DNA of 64,000 nt from Torymus aiolomorphi (Eukaryota; Arthropoda; Insecta; Hymenoptera; Torymidae), in the NCBI GenBank assembly GCA_036365515.1, contig CM070873.1, positions 172,051,104 to 172,115,103 of the forward strand. The letters are read 5' to 3'. Under the pieces are notes generated by a model, which saw only the letters and a list, made by a program, of their open reading frames with translations, searched no databases and was not told the DNA's origin. The position numbers were made by a program, and so were the translations under genes. Shown piece after piece: positions 1 through 12,115 of the stretch (position 1 is its first letter; the number at the start of each line of letters is the position of its first letter).

Positions 1-18
1 CTTAGCACCACAGATATA

Positions 19-44
19 TGTGTGTGTGTGTGTGTGTGCGTGTG

Positions 45-105
<61 letters not shown>
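19..105. repeat. (TG)n microsatellite
   Basis: An almost uninterrupted TG/GT run with a few C and A substitutions. The apparent Cys/Val ORF across it is a by-product of the repeat, not a gene. Confidence 0.95.
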
Positions 106-108
<3 letters not shown>

Positions 109-273
109 CGCGTTTGTCCTTGTGTGTATGTATACGTGTATGTGTCGCATACCACAAAATCCATTTTTTAAATTTTGTTCATTTTTAAGATATAAGATAA
201 TATTTATATATATGCATATATACACACATACACGAACCGATATAACTCATATGTATGTCTAATAATAATCTAA

Positions 274-312
<39 letters not shown>

Positions 313-518
313 CATTTTAATGCGGTTACTGTATGTATGCTCAATATATGCCTGATAATCATATACATATCGATTACGATCATACCAGGGGAAACGGTTT
401 AATAAAATATAGGTTACAACGAATACTTTCGTGCTTCAAACTTTTTTTTTATGCATTTTTCGAGGAAGCGCGAATTTCGGCGCTTTTTTTTGCTCGTGGC
501 CCCACTGTGCGGCGGCTC

Positions 519-522
<4 letters not shown>
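106..522. other. AT-rich intergenic stretch with a (TA)n run
   Basis: AT-rich sequence with a pure TA run at about 276-306. I see no coding signal or recognisable element here. Confidence 0.7.

Positions 523-612
<90 letters not shown>
523..612. repeat. (CT)n microsatellite
   Basis: About 90 bases of pure CT. The sequence to about 1000 continues as CT-rich, decayed repeat with short clusters at 650-690, 730-750, 855-870 and 934-956. Ser/Leu or Arg/Glu ORFs on either strand here are repeat artefacts. Confidence 0.95.
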
Positions 613-616
<4 letters not shown>

Positions 617-1287
617 ATCGCTCCTGCGAGTATCCTCGGCCGCGATGCTCTCTCTCTCACTCGCTCCCGTGAGTGAGCTCGGCCGCGCTGCTCTCACTCA
701 CTCTTTCGCTGCCACGGACGAGTGTGGCTCTCTCTCCCTCTCCCTCAACCACCGGCGAACGCGGTTCTCGGAGCCGTGTTGCGTCTCTCTCACTCTCATG
801 CACTACACTGGACTTACTCCGCGATCCTCCCACGATCCTCGTGCACTTCACTTCGACTCTCTCTCTCTCCAAGTCTTCGCGCACGGGGGACGAGCAGCTG
901 CCTCAGCTATCCGGCGGAAGCGATACTGCCGGGCTCTCTCTCTCTCTCTCTCTCTCACTCCCCTTCCCCCCTCGCACAAGGTTGCTGCGAGTTTTCTTTT
1001 CGGGGCTTATTGTGTATCGTAGTTGCGCTCAGTACTTTTCGCACATCTATACGCGCGCGCAACTCCATACACATACGAAAGCCCCTGGAGAAACACGAAG
1101 ACAAGCCCGACTAGATTCGCGAAGCCTCATGCTGAAATCGCCGGCCTTGCCTTCTCCAAGGCCGCGGCATGTTTACGTTTTCGGGCCGCGGCATGTTTAC
1201 GTTATCTACCTGTGTGTATATCGTGTGTCGGAGATCGGCTCGATCCGAGCCCCGTGTTCGCGCACATATACATACACAGACGCACCA
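613..1287. other. CT-rich, GC-richer low-complexity region without a supported gene
   Basis: A GC-richer stretch with scattered CT clusters and a near-duplicate 'gccgcggcatgtttacgtt' motif near 1160 and 1186. ORFs overlap in several frames and look compositional. It ends abruptly at the 5'-truncated edge of the CR1-like fragment. Confidence 0.6.
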
Positions 1288-1878
1288 GCCGTTACAATTA
1301 ACAAAGAAAAATTAAAGAGAGTTGACTTGTGTAAATATTTAGGAGTTAATTTTGATTATAATCTAAAATGGGATCAACATATTAACTACCTAATCAAAAA
1401 AACAAGTTACTTAAATTTCATCTTTTACAAAATTAATAAATTTATGCAAATAATTACGTTAAAGGTTATTTACTATGCGTTTTTTCACAGTGTTATTAAT
1501 TATGGGATAATTGTCTGGGGAGCTGTATATAAAAACAATCAACATTTACTTCAAAATATACGAATCAGACTACTTAAACTAGTTTTCAAAAACATTTTCG
1601 AGCAAAATAAACCTATGAATATTAAGCAACTATTCACATGGAACTGCTTAAAATGTCATTACAAAGAAATGAAAAATATATTCATAAACTCAAATAGTAA
1701 GACAAGAAATAAAGATATATTATTACCGAAAATTGACAAAAGAGTAAGCGAAAAAAACAATCATATAACTGCAATAAAGACTTTCAATCTACTACCAAAC
1801 GAGCTCAAAACTCTAGATATAGACAAAAGACTCGCGATGTACAAAATAAAAGAATGGATTGTGAAAAATATTTATTGA
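1288..1878 (+). pseudogene. CR1-like ORF2 C-terminal fragment (RT thumb and downstream)
   Basis: About 195 open codons homologous to the C-terminal part of ORF2 in the copies at 27.1-29.9 kb and 57.6-59.1 kb. Visible landmarks in order are LCKYLGVNFDYN (end of the RT palm/thumb), KVIYYAFFHSVINYGIIVWG, then the Asn/Lys-rich tail with TRNKDILLP and FNLLPNELK, and a normal stop. The RT catalytic motifs and the endonuclease are absent because of 5' truncation. The reading frame has no stops, so this is a fairly young truncated copy, but it cannot encode a functional enzyme. Confidence 0.85.
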
Positions 1879-2168
1879 AAACGAGTTGAATATTTCTTGA
1901 AAACGATTTGATACTATAATTTTGTTATAGTAATTTAAGTCGAAAATTTAGATAATTGCATATAGCATATATACATATTACTGTTTTTAGAAAGTCTGTT
2001 ATAATGTTAAAAAATATTTTATAGTTTTAAGTATTAGTATTAGTTTTAGTTTTAAGTATATCTATATACTCCGGACCTGCAAACAGGAAATTTATTTTTC
2101 TCTGCAGGGTTACAACAATGTAATGTACTTCTGTAATGTACTCTGGATAAATAAATAAACTAAATAAA
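1288..2168 (+). mobile_element. 5'-truncated CR1-like non-LTR retrotransposon, 3' end
   Basis: This is the last ~880 bp of a non-LTR element. It holds the C-terminal end of the RT ORF, then a 3' UTR whose segment near 2070-2115 (CCGGACCTG, CAGGAAAT, then a C/G-rich partner and GGGTTAC) recurs at the ends of the other two copies in this window (about 26,900 minus strand and 59,415 plus strand). It terminates in an imperfect AAAT tail (about 2145-2168). The 5' truncation near 1290 is typical of incomplete reverse transcription. Confidence 0.85.
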
Positions 2169-2612
2169 TAACCTCAAAAGATTGACATGATTGACTTTGA
2201 TCCCTCGGTGTAGCAGATTCCAAATCCAGTTGTTCGATAAGTAATTTATGGGCTAGATTACTTTACCGTAGAAAATACTTCGACTCGATGGACCACATAA
2301 CTTTATATTTAACATGATTCTTTGGATTTATAAAGTTATATTTTGGTAAAAACATCCATTCCCTTTCATTTTAGATTAATTATTTTTTAAAATCATTTGT
2401 ATTTTCTTTTAAAACCCTTTTCTGAAAATGTAATTTATATAGCCATTATAAATCCAAAGAATCATGTAAAATATGAAGTTATGTGCTCCATTAAGTCTAA
2501 ATATTTCCTGCGGTGAAGTCATCTAGACCATAAATCACTTATCAAACAACTGGATTTGGGATCTGGTATATGAAGGATCAAAATCAATCATGTTAATCTT
2601 TTGAGGTTATGT
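2163..2612. mobile_element. Foldback (MITE-like) element in the CR1 tail
   Basis: Sequence from about 2168 (ATAACCTCAAAAGATTGACA) returns as an imperfect reverse complement ending near 2610 (TTAATCTTTTGAGGTTAT). Arms of roughly 170 bp flank a central AT-rich loop at about 2345-2445. It has no coding capacity and sits directly in the AAAT tail of the CR1-like copy. The target duplication is unclear because the tail is repetitive. Confidence 0.75.
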
Positions 2613-3269
2613 CTTATGCTTTTTAATTAAGGTTTAAGGTTTGTATTCATTTTTCAGGTCTGATTGATTAAAATAGAGTAGAGGAACAAAGATCGCTCCA
2701 TTATTAACTTCAAAACATTATCGAAATTATTTATATAACATTTAATACTCATGCTTATGAATATCATTTTTGTATGATTGTTTTGCAATATAATTATATC
2801 CAAAATTAAATTTTTTATTTGGTATTCCATAATAGAGGGCATTATATCACAATAGGACCGTTTACCTTATACACAAAAGCAGCACATAACCTCAAACTAC
2901 AATGACTCAAAAAAGAAAGTTGTCGATACAAATTAATTCCGTAGTTCAGTTATTTATTGCATAAACTTATACTTGCAATGAATTAATCCTTGACGTCATT
3001 GGATAAAATTATAGGGCAATACTTAACAAAAAAACTATCCATTTCCGCATAGAACAAGTACTTCGTTTAAAAAGTATAATGGTTACTCTGATATAGAGGT
3101 TGCCTATCTCACGGACAGGTCGGCGCTGCGTCTATGCCGAATCGTTGTAGCTAGCGCGCCGATCGCAGTAGCTAGTACGCCGATTGGCAGTACAGCCACT
3201 AACAGGCTAAATCAGAGCATCGCATACACCTAAAGAGTAGAAGGCGCGCCAATATTCTCTCAGTGAGCG
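2613..3269. other. AT-rich region without recognised features
   Basis: No gene or element recognised. From about 3100 to 3270 the base composition turns GC-richer, with three near-copies of a 'gtagctag.gcgccgat' motif, leading into the tandem array. Confidence 0.5.
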
Positions 3270-6200
3270 TATAGCTATCACTCTCAAACGCCGGCCGTGT
3301 ATAGTCTAGTGACGAACGTCGTAATAGCTAGACGACGGCCTGAGACATTGGAGCAGATCCGCGCACACCTGAGCTGCCACTTCACCTGTCCGTGGAGAAG
3401 ATTGAGCCAGTCTCCCTGAAGGTAGATTACCCTCTAATACCCAAAGCAATATCTAAGCCAGCGAGTTTTTATTAAGTGATTTTTGATCTTCAAAAATTTA
3501 AATTACAGATCATTTAGATTTTATATTACGGTAGTAATATAACGCAATGCAATAACTTTAAATAGATTTATTACTTATTTTTTCATTCATTATAAAAATT
3601 CATAAATGGATTACAATAAATTTGAATATATTTTAGATTAAAACTTTTTCATTAACTGGCAGATTTTCAGATAAAGTTGTTATTTTGTGATATATCTATA
3701 TTCTTCGAGTTTCGGGGCCATTTGTTTACTTCTACAAATATTTAAATTCTACGAATAGTTTGGAAAATTTAATTTGTGTCTCTCGACATCGTCATTAGTA
3801 GAATGTCCTTTTCAAATAGATGAGAGTTTTTATCAAGTGTTTTTTTTATCTTTAAAAATTAAAATTCGACATGGTTAAGATTTTAAAGTAAATTAGTAAT
3901 AACATCGAGCAATAATTTTTAATAGATTTCAATTATTTATTTTTTCTTGGGATATGAAAATTCATAAACGTATTAAAATACATTTGATATTATTAAAATA
4001 TTGAGGCAAAGTAGTAATATAATATAACATAATGCAATAATTTTTAATAGATTTTAATTAATTATTATTTCTTTCGATGTGAAAATTCGTAAACAAATTA
4101 CAATAAATTTGAATATTTTTTAGTTTAAAACTTTTACATTAACTAACCGATTTTCAAATAAAGCCGTTATTTTGTGACACATCTATTTTTATCGAGATTC
4201 GGGGACATTTGTTTAATCTTACGGATACTCACAAATCTAAGAATAGTTTTGAAAATTTCCATTGTATCTCTTGACATCGTCATAATTAAAATGACCTTTT
4301 CAAATAGATCATAGTTTTCTACAAAAGCGTTTTCTTTTAAATTTTGAATTTTTAAGTCGTACTGTGTAATAATCACGTCTCAATGTATTTAATTCTTCGT
4401 TTGACTTTGCCGTTTTGTTTGAACAACTATTGTCGAATATCATGTTAATAGACATTTGCAGCATTCTTCCAAATAACACCGCAAAGTCATACATGGAGAA
4501 ATATACTCTGGCGTGAAAATACTGTAAGGATAGTTTAAAAATTCAAAGTTTAAAATGCTATTTAAACAAGGCGTCTCGTTGTCGAGAGTATGTCTCTCCC
4601 CCCACTTCTCGCGGACTACACGCGACGCATTTTGCCTTTGTACAAATCACTGCTGCTCTCGCGGGCTGACCCCCACTCACGCGCTCTGGACAGCGCTCGC
4701 ACGCGTTCGTAGCGTATTATAGCTTCACTCTCAAACGCCGGCCGTGTGTAGTCTTGTGACGAACATCGTAACAGCTAGACGACTGCCTGAGACATTGGAG
4801 CAGATCCGCGCACACCTGAGCTGCCACTTCGCCTGCCCGTGGAGAAGATTGAGCTAGTTTCCCTGAAGGTAGATTACCCTATAATACCCAAAGCCATATC
4901 TAAGCCAGCGATTTTTTATTAGGTGTTTATTTGATCATCAAAAATTTTAATTACAGATCATTTAGATTTTATATTACGTTAGTAATATAACGCAATGCAA
5001 TAACTATAAATAGATTTCGCTTATCTATTTTTTCTTTCGATAAGCAAATTTATAAACATATTACAATAAATTTGACATTATTAAGATTTTAAGGCAAAGT
5101 AGTGATATAATATAACATAATTCAATAATTTTTCATAAAGTTCGATTACTTATTTTTTCTTTCGATATGAAAATTGTCAAACAACTTACAATAAATTGGA
5201 ATATTTTTTAGTTTAAAACTTTTACATTAACTAACCGATTTTCAAATGAAGTCGTTATTTGTGATAAATCTATTTTCTTCGAGTTTCGGGGCCATTTGCT
5301 TACCTCTACGAATATTTAAAATTTTACGAATAGTTTTGAAAATTTCCTTTTTGTCTCTCGACATCGTCGTAAGTAGAATGTCCTTTTCAAATAGGTGAGA
5401 GATTTTATCAAGTATTTTTTTTATCTTTGAAAATTAAAACTTGACATCATTAAGATTTTAATGTAAATTAGTAATAATATAAAGCAATAATTTTTAATAG
5501 ATTTTAATTACTTATTTTTTCTTTCGATATGAAAATTCTGCAATAATTTTTAATATATTTCGATTGCTAATTTTTTCTTTGGATATGAAAATTCATAAAC
5601 GTATTTCAATAAATTTGCAAATTTTTTAGCTTTAAACTGTTTCATTAACTAACCGATTTTCAAATAAAGACGTTATTTTGTGATACATCTATTTTGATCG
5701 AGTTTCGACAATTTCCATTGTATCTCTTGACATCGTCATAATTAAAATGACCTTTTCAAATAGATCATAGTTTTCTACAAAAGCGTTTTCTTTTAAATTT
5801 TGAATTTTTAAGCTGTCCTGTCAAATAATCACGTCTCAATGTATATAATTCTTCGTTTGACTTTGCGATTTTGTTTGAACAACTATTGTCGAATATCATA
5901 TTAACAGACATTTGCAGCATTCTTCCAAATAACACCGCAAAGTCATATATGGAGAAATATACTCTCGCGTGAAAATACTGTAAGGATAGTTTAAAAATTC
6001 AAAGTTTAAAATGCTATTTTCACAAGGCGTCTCGTTGACGAGAGTATGTCTCTCCCCCCACTTCTCGCGGACTACACGCGACGCATTTTCCCTTTGTACA
6101 AAGCACTGCTGCTCTCGCGGGCTGACCCCCACTCACGCGCTCTCGACAGCGCCCTCTCGCGTTCGAAGCGTATAGCTATCACTCTCAAATGCCGGCCGTG

Positions 6201-6790
6201 TGTAGTCTAGTGACGAACGTCGTAATAGGTAGACAACGGTCTGAGACATTGGAGCAGATCCGCGCACACCTGAGCTACCACTTCGCCTGTCCGTGGAGAA
6301 GATTGAGCCAGTCTCCCTGAAGGTAGATTACCCTCTAATATCCAAAGCAATATCTAAGCCAGCGAGTTTTTATTAAGTGATTTTTGATCTTCAAAAATTT
6401 AAATTACAGAACATTTAGATTTTATAGCACGGTAATAATATAACGTAATGCAATAACTTTAAATAGATTTATTACTTATTTTTCCATTCATTATAAAAAT
6501 TCATAAATGGATTACAATAAATTTGAATATATTTTAAATTAAAACTTTTTCATTAACTGGCAGATTTTCAGATAAAGTTGTTATTTTGTGATATATCTAT
6601 ATTCTTCGAGTTTCGAGGCCATTTGTTTACTTCTACAAATATTTAAATTCTACGAATAGTTTTGAAAATTTCATTTGTGTCTCTCGACATCGTCATTAGT
6701 AGAATGTCCTTTTGTAATAGATGAGATTTTTTATTAAGTGTTTTTTTGATCTTTGAAAATGAAAATTTGAGATTATTATGATTTTACAGG
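3270..6790. repeat. Tandem array of a ~1.45 kb unit, three copies (third partial)
   Basis: A ~200 bp GC-richer block starting CTCTCAAACGCCGGCCGTGT (3281, 4728, 6182; spacing 1447 and 1454) heads each unit. It runs through 'gagacattggagcagatccg' and 'gtggagaagattgagc'. The rest of each unit is AT-rich and built of ~450-500 bp sub-repeats sharing 'cattaactaaccgattttca' and 'cgacatcgtcat' blocks. A second GC-richer block with 'ctctcccccca' and 'ctcgcgggctgacccccact' sits upstream of copies 2 and 3 (about 4570-4710 and 6020-6160). On the minus strand a frame starting near 4494 and its counterpart near 5955 stays open for ~60 codons in both copies, which may be a decayed exon. I cannot assign a function. 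Confidence 0.85.
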
Positions 6791-6799
6791 AAGGTATTA

Positions 6800-6875
6800 A
6801 TAGGATTACAACTCGGCTTTGCGCGTAAAAAGGTTACAACTCGTCTTCACCTGTAAGAAGGTTACAACTCGGCCG
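6800..6875. repeat. Short tandem repeat of 'ggttacaactcg'
   Basis: Three copies of a ~30 bp unit containing GGTTACAACTCG at about 6801-6870, just after the 1.45 kb array. Confidence 0.7.
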
Positions 6876-7139
6876 CTTCATTTTTCTTTGACGTTTGAGT
6901 TGAGAACCTCTGTAGAGATATTAACAACTGTCTCTCGTTACGTCTACGTATGTCTACGTTACGTAGCCGTAAATATTTTGAAACTTTTTTGCATTTTCTG
7001 AATTTAGCGTGGGTGGCACACTAATATGGATTGCAGGCCTAGTTTTCTACGTGAAAATTGGAGATGATACTTGAGTGTAAAATTCAACGCCCCAGTTACA
7101 GAAACGTGATTTTTCCAAGTGTACTAAACAGGGTATAAA

Positions 7140-7345
7140 ATCGGGTTTTACACACAGTGTTGCAAAATAGTATATTTCGATACAAGAGCGAAAGTGTTGA
7201 TTCTAGCAAGAGTGTGAGGTTTCACACAATCACACGAGTGTAGAATCATCTTTCGCACGTGTATCGAACGATATTTTTCGAACATGGGTATTTTACGCAC
7301 ACTGTATCAAAAATATATTTTTGATCGTTTAAAATGAAGGAAATT
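7140..7345. repeat. Dispersed repeat with a long imperfect hairpin
   Basis: The segment TTCGATACAAGAGCGAAAGT (about 7177) is matched by the reverse complement of 'ctttcgcacgtgtatcgaa' near 7270, giving arms of about 40-45 nt around a loop rich in 'tcacac'. A related sequence lies at about 32,830-33,015, sharing the 'cacacgag', 'gcgcacgtg', 'tttacgcatact' and 'tatgtcaaaaat' blocks. It is non-coding and probably a dispersed repeat family. Confidence 0.6.
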
Positions 7346-7734
7346 TAAAAAAAAATATATTTTTTTTATAAATGTCAGTAAAATTCGGTTTCACGAACTC
7401 GTTTGCTGACGTAAAAATGCGATTGCATGTTCCCGAGAACCGGACAATACATAAAAAAATAATGTTCGACTATCAACCGTAAGATCTCACACCCATGTGT
7501 GATCGAGCGACACTCCTCGGTCCGTGAAATCGTATTTTACAGTCTTGTGACGAAAAATACTGTATCTAAATTACCACAAATTTCAGCTCATTTTCATCTC
7601 GAACGCGTGGACCATCCTAAGGGTACAAAGAAAGGTAAAATATTTTTACTCAACTCTGTTCTTATTACAAGTTATACTTACAATAGCACATTGTGAAACA
7701 AGGGAAGAAAATGAGTTATTTCTAGCGAGGATGA

Positions 7735-7912
7735 GATGTTCTGCACGAGTGGTAGTCGAGGGCGCAGTCAGAGACGAGTTCTGCAAACACCTCACCTGAG
7801 TGAGTAAATGACACCGGCACATTTCACGCACACTTTAGATGTATGGATTCTTATAGCATGCAATCCCGCGGAGAAAAAACTTGACCAGCAGTTCCCGGAA
7901 AATTACACTAAA
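7735..7912. repeat. Proximal piece of the satellite-like array, split off by the PLE insertion
   Basis: The stretch near 7825-7912 (cacactttagatg, cccgcg, cttgaccagcagttcccgg, aaattacactaaa) matches the unit that resumes at 12,116. The 13-bp AAATTACACTAAA at 7900-7912 is repeated at 12,116-12,128, as expected for a target-site duplication. Confidence 0.75.
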
Positions 7913-7913
7913 T

Positions 7914-8192
7914 GATTGTGATGCGTCTTACGTAGGGCAAACATCCCGTAGATTAATTGTACGAAGTAAAGAACATGCGAGCGACTGTAAATTTAAGAGA
8001 GATAGATCAGTTTTACATGAACACATAGCCAATTCAAACCATCACATTGATTTCAAAAATATAAAAATTCTAGATCAAGAGCAAAATTTACAGAAAAGAT
8101 TGTTATCAGAAATGCTTCATATCCATTCACAAAACAATAGTTTAAATAGACAGTTTGTCACTAATTTTTTGAAGTCTGATTATAAAATGTAG
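7914..8192 (+). pseudogene. PLE GIY-YIG endonuclease fragment (outer element)
   Basis: Encodes the C-terminal endonuclease region of a PLE protein: the Y-V-G variant of GIY-YIG (SYVGQTSRRL), the R..EH helix (VRSKEHASDC), and the typical C-terminal ILDQEQNLQKRLLSEMLHI block. In PLEs this domain nicks target DNA to prime reverse transcription. The RT domain is missing because of 5' truncation. The original C-terminus is interrupted by the nested PLE after the SDYK codons; the reading resumes as SDYK at about 11,648, consistent with the 13-bp duplication there. Confidence 0.85.
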
Positions 8193-8305
8193 AATATGAG
8201 TAAAATATCGCACTCCCAAATTTTTTTCTAAGAAGGTGATGAGTTAAGTCGATCTGAAGGAGGCGAGGATTAGAAATAAAAAATTCAACGATTTCATTAG
8301 AAAAA

Positions 8306-8345
8306 GCAACGTTTCGTTGGCTTGGTCTGCCAACCTCTTCAGGCT
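8306..8345 (-). ncRNA. Hammerhead-ribozyme-like motif, inverted PLE terminus
   Basis: Reverse-complement copy of the 3' terminal hammerhead core of the nested PLE: CTGAAGAG, a six-base stem (GTTGGC / GCCAAC) and GAAAC. Confidence 0.7.
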
Positions 8346-8952
8346 ACAATTTTTATTAAACAGACAAAACAATTAATACAATGTAATTAATAGAACTAAA
8401 CACTCGCGTGATACAATAATTAATACCTTAAATTATAACGTGTGTTACGTAATACACATGAAGTCGATGTTAACGCAAAACATGAGATTGGTCAGTATTT
8501 ATAGTATACACAGTAAAGGGTTGGTGCCTGTGTGTACAAACAAAACGCAGATACATATAGAAAGAAAAATCAAACGACAACAAATTCAATTTATAAGCCT
8601 CAATAAAGGAAAATAAAACGTTGCTTTTTCTAATGAAATCGTTGAATTTTTGAAAAGGAAACGTTGCTTTTTCTAATGAAATCGTTGAATTTTTTATGTC
8701 TAATCCTCGCCTCCGTCAGATCGACTTAACTCATCACCTTCATAGAAAAAATTTGGGAGTGCGATATTTTACTCATATTCTACACAATAAAAGAGTCTTA
8801 GATCAGATATGGACTCACACACTCAACTCCAAGGACAGATGTTTTTCAACTACATCGAAAATATACATGGTCCACAAATTAAACGACATCTGAAACGATA
8901 GATTAATTTAAACTATCAACTCGTCGTATCAATTTCGCAACGCTGGTTTCTT

Positions 8953-11296
8953 TTGAGGTGCAGATCCAACAACATCTTTCCTCAACATATGTTAAACTTA
9001 AGTAAGCGTTTTCGTACTTTTTCGTTTCACAGTGAATTTTGCAAACTAAGACTCATTGATATGGAAAAACATATCTCCTTTAAACTTTTAAATCTGGAAA
9101 TCCGTGATATCAATTTTCATATGAATGTTTTAAATAAATCATTATCTTCTCTTAAAAACCTAATTTCAGAACTCAACATTGATAATTTAACTATTAATAA
9201 TTTCTTTACATATGCTAACAAAAAATCCAAATTGATTAGAGAAAAACACAACAGAAATTTAATTAAAAAATTTGAATGTATATCGAAAAAACAAAAATTA
9301 CAAGCTAAGAATACCACATCAAAAGAACAATTTTTCAAAAACTTGACAGAGGTACATATACCTGACGACATAATAGACGTAGACTCATTAGGACCAAAAT
9401 TTAGTATCAACAAAAGTTGTGATAAAAAAGACATCGTGGACACAGTTAAAAAAGTTGAGTTTAGTTTAATGAATTCTGAACTATCGACATCTAAACAATC
9501 CGAAATCAGGGAAAGAATTGTATAAAATCTAACAACAGCGTTTATGAAACAAAAACATGAAAAGCCACAAGAAAAAATATTTAAAAGGAAATTAACTAAT
9601 ACTAAAAAGTCTATTAAAAATAATCCAGATATATGGTTTACAACTTCTGACAAGGGAAATGTCACTGTCTGCTTAAGCAAGACTGAATACAACTCAAAAA
9701 TGCACTTGTTACTATCTGACACAAATGTTTACGAAAATATTAAAAAGAATCCTCTAAAAAAATTACAATCTGACACGTCGACGATTCTTAAGAACTTAAA
9801 TAATAATAACTATTTGCGCACAAAGTTTCATAATAACTCACTGTCTTGTTCAAATACTACACTGGCAAAATGTTACGGTCTTCCAAAAATACATAAAAAA
9901 AGGTGTACCATTCCGTCCCATAATCTCATTAGTTAATAGTCCGAGCCACTTTTTAGCTAAAATTATTTACAATGAAATCAACTCGTCCATAAAAATCCCA
10001 GAGTTGCATATCGACAACAGTTTTCATTTGAAACAAAAATTAAATTCAGTTATCATACCAGATGACTATGTATTACTCTCTTTAGACGTTATTTCTCTAT
10101 TTACAAACATTCCACTACAACTAATATGAGACAGTATAGATCGAAGATTTGATTCCATACATAATAGATGCAAAATCCCATTCAACGAAATTATTACATG
10201 TATAAAATTTCTATTGTCGAATACCTTTTTTTCTTTCAATAACAAATTTTATAGACAAATTGATGGTACACCTATGGGTTCCCCGATATCGCCATTATTT
10301 GCAGATATCGTGATAGACGATTTGGAAACTGACTGTCTAAAAACTTTGAAACAAAACCATAATATTCTTCCACTTTTTTATTTCCGCTACGTTGATGACA
10401 CGATTATGTGTATCGACAAAAAATATATCAATACCGTAATAAATACGTTCAATTCTTATAATAACAAGTTACAATTTACTTATGAATTAGAACAGGACAA
10501 AAAAATCAATTTTCTAGCCATTCTTTTAATCCACCCTAATAATACGATTATCACAGATTGGTATAATAAACCCACTTCTTCCGGCAGACTTATTAATTAT
10601 CATTCCTATCATCCACCACAACAGAAGATCAATGTTGTGTACAACCTTGTTGACAGAGCAATTTTATTATCAAATAAAAAATTTCATAGGAAAAATCTAA
10701 ATATTGTTACTACATTACTCAAAAATAATAATTACCCTCGGAGATTCATCAAACAATATGCATACAAAAGATTTTACAAAATTAAATATGAGAACAACCA
10801 GAAAGACAATATTGTACAAAACGAATTTGTATCCCATATTTCATTACCGTTCAATGACATTTTTGAAAAAATTGTAACCATTCTCAAACCTTATAACTTC
10901 CATGTTTTGCCTCTTGTTAATAAGAGTCTAAGTTCTGTAATAAAATTAGGTAATGACCCTACAAAAAAGTGGGATAAGACCAACGTAGTTTATAAGTTCT
11001 TTTGTAAATCGTGTCCTGCGTCACATTTAGGAAAAACTAAACGTACAATAAAAATCAGAAGTAACGAACATCAAAAAAATAACAACATAGAATCAGTAGT
11101 TCCACAACATAGGAATAAATTTCTCCATGATTTTGACAGGGACAATACTAAAATTCTAGATCAGGAAGCTAATTACAAAAAACGTATATTGTCAGAAATG
11201 ATCCACATTAAGTGCAACAGTAATAACATAAATAAGAAAGAAGACGTTAAATTTTTAAATACGTCTTATTTTCCTTTATTGAGACTTTTAAATTGA
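8953..11296 (+). pseudogene. PLE reverse transcriptase/GIY-YIG polyprotein (nested element)
   Basis: Order of recognisable parts: an N-terminal PLE region (CKLRLIDMEKHISFKLLNLE near 9040-9110), then TTSDKGNVTVCL and KCYGLPKIHKK (RT fingers, 9640-9900), PFRPIIS (about 9910), the palm with GTPMGSPISPLFAD (10,265) and the intact catalytic YVDD (about 10,393), NFLAILL, and C-terminal GIY-YIG. The endonuclease motif is degraded (HLG where YIG is expected, about 11,025), although the EH helix and ILDQE block remain. Damage: an in-frame stop at 9523, a frameshift near 9900, a stop near 10,126 and another frame change before 10,214. It encodes no functional protein as it stands. Confidence 0.88.
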
Positions 11297-11532
11297 ATTT
11301 GTTTGATTTTTCTTTCTATATGTATCTGCGTTTTGTTTGTAAACACAGGCACCAACCCTTTCCTGTGTATACTATAAATACTGACCAATCGTATGTTTTG
11401 CGTTAACATCGACTTCATGTGTACTACGTAACACACGTTATAATTTAAGGTATTAATTATTGTATCACGCGAGAGTTTAGTTCTATTAATTACACTGTAT
11501 TAATTGTTTTGTCTGTTTAATAAAAAATTGTA

Positions 11533-11572
11533 GCCTGAAGAGGTTGGCAGACCAAGCCAACGAAACGTTGCT
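11533..11572 (+). ncRNA. Hammerhead-ribozyme-like motif, PLE 3' terminus
   Basis: Core CTGAAGAG (11,535-11,542), stem II GTTGGC (11,543-11,548) pairing with GCCAAC (11,556-11,561) across a seven-base loop, then GAAAC (11,562-11,566). PLEs are known to carry minimal hammerhead ribozymes in their terminal repeats. Helices I and III were not resolved by eye, so activity is inference. Confidence 0.72.
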
Positions 11573-12013
11573 TTTTCTAATGAAACCGTTGAATTTTTTA
11601 TTCCTAATCCTCGCCTCCGTCAGATAGACTTAACTGATCACCTTCTCTGATTATAAAAGTTTTATTAAGAATACCAAGTTGCTATAAATAATGTTCACCT
11701 ACGTACTAAGAGAATAATTACTTCTCTTTGTTATACACATGCAGTTTTGTCTGTGTTATAGATATGCGGTTTTGTTTGTATTACTAAATAGCTCGTAATA
11801 TTTGCTACCACTCTTACTCATACATGCACATACTCTAGTATAAATACGACGATAATGCTGGTATCGTTTCACATTGACTAGTGCACACAGCTGTGTCCAC
11901 TTAACTATATTCTAAGACTATAGTTTTTGGTAAGATTTGTAAAACAAGATGTATTCGATTTAATTGTTATTTTTCTTTTTAAAAAAACTTGTGTAAAATT
12001 TGTGTATTTTTAG

Positions 12014-12052
12014 ACCTTGATATGGGACGGAAATAAATCGTCCGAAACGTTG
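12014..12052 (+). ncRNA. Degenerate hammerhead-like motif, outer PLE 3' tail
   Basis: A GGACG / CGTCC stem (12,025-12,029 with 12,039-12,043) followed by GAAAC (12,044-12,048). The upstream core reads TTGATATG instead of CTGANGAG, so two conserved core positions are altered and the motif is probably inactive. Confidence 0.5.
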
Positions 12053-12115
12053 GATTTAAAGATTATTGTTTTTTTTTATAACCTGAGCAGTAGAACCATT
12101 AGCGTCCTATCCTTC

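Larger units (their letters stand above)
8188..11645 (+). mobile_element. Nested Penelope-like element, near full length, with inverted 5' terminal structure
   Basis: Flanked by 13-bp TCTGATTATAAAA at 8175-8187 and 11,646-11,658. The 3' end (about 11,300-11,645) carries a hammerhead motif. The same sequence is present inverted at the 5' end (about 8215-8600), followed by a direct partial copy of the terminal repeat (about 8606-8735) that contains the 34-nt 'acgttgctttttctaatg...' segment twice. The first ~110 bp also reappears inverted at about 8690-8800. This pLTR arrangement, direct plus inverted, is characteristic of PLEs. The single ORF is broken by a few mutations. Confidence 0.88.
7913..12115 (+). 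mobile_element. Outer Penelope-like element, 5'-truncated, containing a nested PLE
   Basis: Only the GIY-YIG end of the ORF (7913-8187) and the 3' tail (11,659-12,115) belong to this element. A second PLE at 8188-11,645 separates them. Flanking 13-bp copies of AAATTACACTAAA (7900-7912, 12,116-12,128) mark its insertion into the satellite-like array. The tail carries a degenerate hammerhead-like motif near 12,016. Severe 5' truncation is normal for PLEs. Confidence 0.8.

Noticed and set aside
333..1022. 229-codon ORF rich in Ser/Leu, and overlapping Arg/Glu ORFs
   Set aside because: Open only because a CT repeat has no stops in most frames; no domain or splice support.
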